A stretch of 7,959 bases of DNA from an uncultured Leucobacter sp. (GTDB taxonomy: Bacteria; Actinomycetota; Actinomycetes; Actinomycetales; Microbacteriaceae), in contig CAMFIY010000118.1 of the NCBI GenBank assembly GCA_945952575.1, positions 1-7,959 of the forward strand, written 5' to 3'. Under the pieces are notes generated by a model. That model was not told the origin of the DNA and did no database searches. It worked only from the letters and a program-made list of their open reading frames with translations. The first letter of the stretch is position 1; every line of letters starts with the position of its first letter. Positions 4,956-7,959 of this stretch are shown piece by piece. Position numbers and translations under genes: made by a program.

Positions 4956-7706
4956 GTGGGGGCCGTCGCGCAGGTTCGGCTGCATCCCGAACTCCTCGGC
5001 CGGGAGTCGCTGATCGAGCGCGTGCTCGATGCCGTCCTGACCCGGCGCACTCGACTCGTGCTGCTCGTCGGGGCGCCGGGGGTCGGCAAGTCGGCCGTAC
5101 TCGATGAGATCGCCGTTCGGCTCGGCTCGGCTCGCGCCTGGGGTGCCCCCGGGCTCTCGACGACTCCGGGAGCCGCGCTCGCCCACCTCGCCGGCGATGC
5201 GGGGTCGGCGACGGAACTGCTGGGAACGCTCCTCAGGCGCCGTCCCCAGCAGGGGACGGCGAGTGAACGCGACGAGCCGCCCGGTGACGGAGAGTTCTCG
5301 ACCCTCTGCATCGACGACCTCGAACGCTGCGATCCGGTGTCCCTGGGGATGGTGGATCGACTGAGACGCGAAATCGGCTTCGCCGCCATCGCGACCGCCT
5401 GCGGGGGTCATGGATCGGCCTCGACGCGCACGCCCGAGCCGTTGATCGCCCTCGCAGACGACCGCGCGCTGGTCCTCGAGGTGACCGCGCTGGATCGCGA
5501 GCATTCCGATCGCCTCCTCGAGGCTCGTCTCGGCGGCCCCGCGCACACCTCCCTGGCCGACGAGATCTGGCGGCGGAGCGAGGGGAACCCGAGGATCGCC
5601 TCGGCGCTCATCGAGCGCGGGCTCGATGAGGATCCTGCACGGCCGGGCCGTCCTGCCGCAGCGCCGCGGATCGGGCTCCAGCACGGACGGTGGCGGCTCA
5701 ACGGATCGATCCCGACACCCTCGCGGATCCGCGACCGCACGCTGAGCCTGATGGATCAGGCTGCGCCCGGCACCGGTGCCGCCGCCGAGTGGCTCGCGTG
5801 CGCGGGCAGGCTCCCGCTCGCACGAGTCGAGGCTTCGAGTTACGCCCTCGCGATCCGGAGCCTGATCGATGCGGGGGTCGTCGAACTCGTCGATCCCGAA
5901 CCGGAGGGAACGCCCGCAGTGGGCTTCGCGCATCCGTTCCTCGCCGAGGCGATATGGGATCGGGTCGATCCGTTGCGCCGCCGCGAGGTGCTCCGCGAGC
6001 ATCGCGACGCTCTCAGAGGCCGGTCCGGTGCGGATCCCGCGCGCGTCGCCTCGCTCACGCTGGATCTCGGAGAGCGGATGCGCACCAAGGATCTGCTCCT
6101 CGCCGCCCGCGCCGCGGCGGCGGAGGCCGACCTCGAGACCGCGGCGCGCCTGGCGCTCGCCGCACTCGAACGTGCGACCGGCGAGGCCCGCGTCGAGGCG
6201 ATCGGACTGGCCGCCGATGCACAGATGCAGATGGGCGCCGTGGATGACTCCGTCGCGCTGCTGGAGCGCGAGCTCACGCGCACCCGACCGGGCGTCCATG
6301 CGATTCTGCTCGCCGGGTTCCTCCACATCGTGCTGATCTGGGGACGCGGCGACGAACCCGCGGCCAGCCGCATGCTCGCAGCGGAAGCGAGTCGATATTC
6401 CGCTCGCGCACCGCTGGTGCACGAGATCTTCGCATTCATCACTGCGGACGGGCTGACCTACTCCGGGCGGCCCGCCGAGGCGCTGGCGGCGGTGGCCGGA
6501 CTGCACGACCACACCCGCTGGGGAGGCATGGTGCGCCTGCTCCCGACGCAGCGCTTCGTACCGCAGGTGATGGCCCGCGTCACCCAGAGCCGTGCGCACG
6601 CGCTCACCCAGTTGTGCCGCGCAGACGAGGCGGTCGCGCTGCTGACCGAGGAGGCCACGGCCGAGCGGCTGGCCAGGATGGCCGAGCTCGTGCCGAGTTG
6701 GAAGGGCGACTACGACACGATCCTCAGCCACGCGAAGAGCGAATCCGGCGATCCTCGGGCAGCCCTGTTCCACGCGCTCAGAGCGTACACGGCGACGCAG
6801 GAGGCGGGGATCGCCTGGGGTCGCGCTTGGGCGGCGCTCAACGCCGGGACGGCGCATGCGCGTATAGGAGAGCTCGACTCCGCCGTGGAGTGGTACGAAC
6901 GCGCCGTCGATCTGGCGCGGGCGTGCAATCTCTCCGACTGCGAACGCATCGGCATCGGACTGCTCTGCTGTGCGGAGGGCGTCCGTGGTCGCCCGGTCGC
7001 ACCGGAACGACTCGAACGCCTCAACGAGTTGCCTCGGGGAGTCGGATTCCTCTGGCACCAGGACGCGGTTGGGGTCGCTTGGCACGCCTTCGCCGCCGGA
7101 CGCACCGGCGTCGCCGAGCAGACCATGTCGGATGCGCTGGAGACCGCCGCCCGGGACGGCGCCGCGCTCGCCGTCTCATTCATCAGTCACGAATGGTTGC
7201 GCATGGGCGCGTCGCGGACCACTGCCGAGACGCTGGCCCGACGGCTCGCTGAACTTCCCGGGTCGTCGGCGCTCACATCTGCACGGCGCGCCTTGGCTCA
7301 GGGCATCGCAGCGCATGACGCGGATCGTTCGATCTTCGCCGCCGAGCTGTTCGAGGCGGGCGGTATGAACCTCTTCGCCGCCGAGGCCGTCGCGGTCGCG
7401 GCCGGGCAGAGCTCTGGACGGGCGGCAACCGGGCTGCGGCGTCGCGCCGAAGCGTTGGCCCGGGCCGCGGGAACGCCGCCCACTCCGCTGCTCGCCGGCA
7501 TCGACGGCGGATCCCCGTCGCTCACCCCGAGGGAACGGCTGATCGCGGAGCTCGCGGTCGAGCTCAGCAGTGCCGAGATCGCACGACGGCTGTCGCTCTC
7601 CGTGCGCACGGTCGAGACCCATCTCGCCCGCGGCTACACGAAGCTCGGGATCACCTCGCGCGCCGAGCTGCCCGGCGTGCTCGGCCTGCACGGCACGAAA
7701 CGTTGA
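4956..7706 (+). CDS. LuxR-family large ATP-binding transcriptional regulator (LAL/MalT-type)
   Basis: This 916-residue STAND-like regulator has the LAL architecture: an N-terminal ATPase, a long helical repeat region, and a C-terminal LuxR helix-turn-helix. The ATPase begins at once (LLGRES about 13-18). Walker A is GAPGVGKS at 39-46, Walker B is LCIDD at 117-121, and SEGNP at 208-212 matches the family's GNP element. A winged-helix-like segment reads VGFAHPFLAEAIWD (about 323-336). TPR-like helices are clearest at about 622-656 (WAALNAGTAHARIGELDSAV onward). The LuxR domain, about 855-905, reads LTPRERLIAELAVELSSAEIA then LSVRTVETHL. GTG at 4956 is chosen because translation from an ATG at 4764 would overlap the GH4 gene by over 100 nt and give an Arg-rich unfamiliar leader, and no other start lies in the gap. 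In MalT, ATP and an inducer sugar trigger oligomerisation and activation. A similar activator role for this sugar cluster is inferred from position only. Confidence 0.9.
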   Translation: MGAVAQVRLHPELLGRESLIERVLDAVLTRRTRLVLLVGAPGVGKSAVLDEIAVRLGSARAWGAPGLSTTPGAALAHLAGDAGSATELLGTLLRRRPQQGTASERDEPPGDGEFSTLCIDDLERCDPVSLGMVDRLRREIGFAAIATACGGHGSASTRTPEPLIALADDRALVLEVTALDREHSDRLLEARLGGPAHTSLADEIWRRSEGNPRIASALIERGLDEDPARPGRPAAAPRIGLQHGRWRLNGSIPTPSRIRDRTLSLMDQAAPGTGAAAEWLACAGRLPLARVEASSYALAIRSLIDAGVVELVDPEPEGTPAVGFAHPFLAEAIWDRVDPLRRREVLREHRDALRGRSGADPARVASLTLDLGERMRTKDLLLAARAAAAEADLETAARLALAALERATGEARVEAIGLAADAQMQMGAVDDSVALLERELTRTRPGVHAILLAGFLHIVLIWGRGDEPAASRMLAAEASRYSARAPLVHEIFAFITADGLTYSGRPAEALAAVAGLHDHTRWGGMVRLLPTQRFVPQVMARVTQSRAHALTQLCRADEAVALLTEEATAERLARMAELVPSWKGDYDTILSHAKSESGDPRAALFHALRAYTATQEAGIAWGRAWAALNAGTAHARIGELDSAVEWYERAVDLARACNLSDCERIGIGLLCCAEGVRGRPVAPERLERLNELPRGVGFLWHQDAVGVAWHAFAAGRTGVAEQTMSDALETAARDGAALAVSFISHEWLRMGASRTTAETLARRLAELPGSSALTSARRALAQGIAAHDADRSIFAAELFEAGGMNLFAAEAVAVAAGQSSGRAATGLRRRAEALARAAGTPPTPLLAGIDGGSPSLTPRERLIAELAVELSSAEIARRLSLSVRTVETHLARGYTKLGITSRAELPGVLGLHGTKR

Positions 7707-7740
7707 GCGTTCGGTGCTGCAGTCGGGCAGCCGTGTCTCC

Positions 7741-7762
7741 TGCAGCGGCTCTCGCCGCTGCA
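7741..7762 (+). terminator. 9-bp hairpin after the LAL regulator gene
   Basis: TGCAGCGGC (7741-7749) and GCCGCTGCA (7754-7762) form a perfect stem with a TCTC loop, starting 35 nt after the TGA stop. No T tract follows. A weaker 5-bp stem (7716-7720 with 7727-7731) lies just before it. It is probably a T-less actinobacterial terminator for the plus-strand genes and, as a symmetric element, could also stop nusA transcripts. Confidence 0.6.
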
Positions 7763-7786
7763 ACTGGAGCACGGTGAGGCTCTACG

Positions 7787-7811
7787 CGGGCCGCACCGCG
7801 ACCCCGGCCCG
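7787..7811 (-). terminator. Secondary GC hairpin downstream of nusA
   Basis: CGGGCCG (7787-7793) pairs with CGGCCCG (7805-7811) across an 11-base loop. It is the second structure met by polymerase after nusA on the minus strand, following the larger palindrome at 7821-7887. The 133-nt region 7707-7839 contains only hairpins and no gene that I can support. Confidence 0.35.
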
Positions 7812-7820
7812 AAGCGCTTC

Positions 7821-7887
7821 GGCGCGAAGATCGAGATATTCAGTCGGATTCCATGATGGAATCCGGTTGAATATCGATCTTCGCGCC
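7821..7887. repeat. 67-bp quasi-palindrome spanning the nusA stop codon
   Basis: Outer arms 7821-7832 and 7876-7887 are perfectly complementary (12 bp). After two unpaired bases (7833-7834), inner arms 7835-7854 and 7856-7875 match at 18 of 20 positions, centred on 7855. The two inner mismatches (7843/7867 and 7844/7866) are G-T oppositions, so the plus-strand RNA keeps them as G-U wobbles while the nusA-sense RNA has C-A mismatches. One arm is nusA coding sequence. The other carries the last codons, the stop and downstream DNA. It probably serves as a bidirectional terminator between convergent genes. Confidence 0.85.
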
Positions 7888-7959
7888 CGTCAGCTTCGCG
7901 GCGAGACGCGCGTTCTGGCCTTCCTTGCCGATGGCGAGAGTGAGCTGGAAGTTGGGGAC
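7840..7959 (-). CDS. nusA: Transcription termination/antitermination factor NusA, C-terminal end (partial)
   Basis: The last 39 codons and TGA stop of a gene entering from the right edge read as the end of NusA, an RNA polymerase-binding protein that affects pausing, termination and antitermination. The stretch LTLAIGKEGQNARLAAKLTG is the hallmark of the second KH RNA-binding domain, with GKEG as the GxxG loop, followed by AKIDIQPDS and a short acidic end. There is no extra acidic-repeat domain after KH2, as expected outside proteobacteria. It is convergent with the LAL regulator gene, their stops 133 nt apart. The coding end lies inside the 67-bp quasi-palindrome. It was identified by translating the edge sequence directly. 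Confidence 0.96.
   Translation of the reverse strand, partial: VPNFQLTLAIGKEGQNARLAAKLTGAKIDIQPDSIMESD

Noticed and set aside
4830..7085. 751-codon minus-strand open frame opposite the LAL regulator
   Set aside because: The sense strand encodes Walker motifs and a LuxR domain. The antisense translation is Arg/Gly/Glu-rich with no motif.
1..7959. CRISPR arrays, tRNA or rRNA genes, insertion sequences, phage or defence genes
   Set aside because: I looked for regular spaced repeats, cloverleaf-like segments, and transposase or integrase motifs, and saw none.

Overview
The window is high-GC DNA with actinobacterial traits: few Shine-Dalgarno sequences, several apparently leaderless starts, hairpins lacking a T tract, and a NusA C-terminus of actinobacterial type. 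A member of Microbacteriaceae or a near relative is my best guess. That is inferred from protein style and was not searched.

Layout. The left third is a minus-strand operon read right to left: a PfkB-family sugar kinase (2633-1509), then a lipoprotein sugar-binding protein of an ABC importer (1444-86), then a perfect 22-bp hairpin (30-76). Permease genes would be expected beyond position 1. A short AT-rich divergent promoter region (2634-2716) separates this from a plus-strand operon: a DeoR-family repressor (2717-3499) overlapping by 4 nt a glycoside hydrolase family 4 enzyme, probably a 6-phospho-glucosidase (3496-4872). After 83 nt comes a 916-residue LuxR-family ATP-binding (LAL/MalT-type) regulator (4956-7706). 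A hairpin-rich convergent region follows, and the window ends in the last 39 codons of nusA on the minus strand (7959-7840).

How the genes may work together. The binding protein would deliver a glycoside or oligosaccharide to an ABC importer. GH4 6-phospho-glucosidases need a phosphorylated substrate, normally made by a PTS transporter, but no PTS component is visible here. The neighbouring PfkB kinase could provide the phosphate in the cytoplasm, or could act on the released sugar. DeoR regulators usually sense sugar phosphates. The two divergent promoters have -35 boxes only 10 bp apart, with repeats between and over them, so one repressor could control both operons. The LAL protein may be a second, activator-type regulator of the same cluster or an unrelated neighbour.

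Most noteworthy: the apparent ABC + kinase + GH4 route, the unusual CDTP motif in the GH4 enzyme, the compact divergent leaderless promoter pair, and a 67-bp near-perfect quasi-palindrome built across the nusA stop codon.
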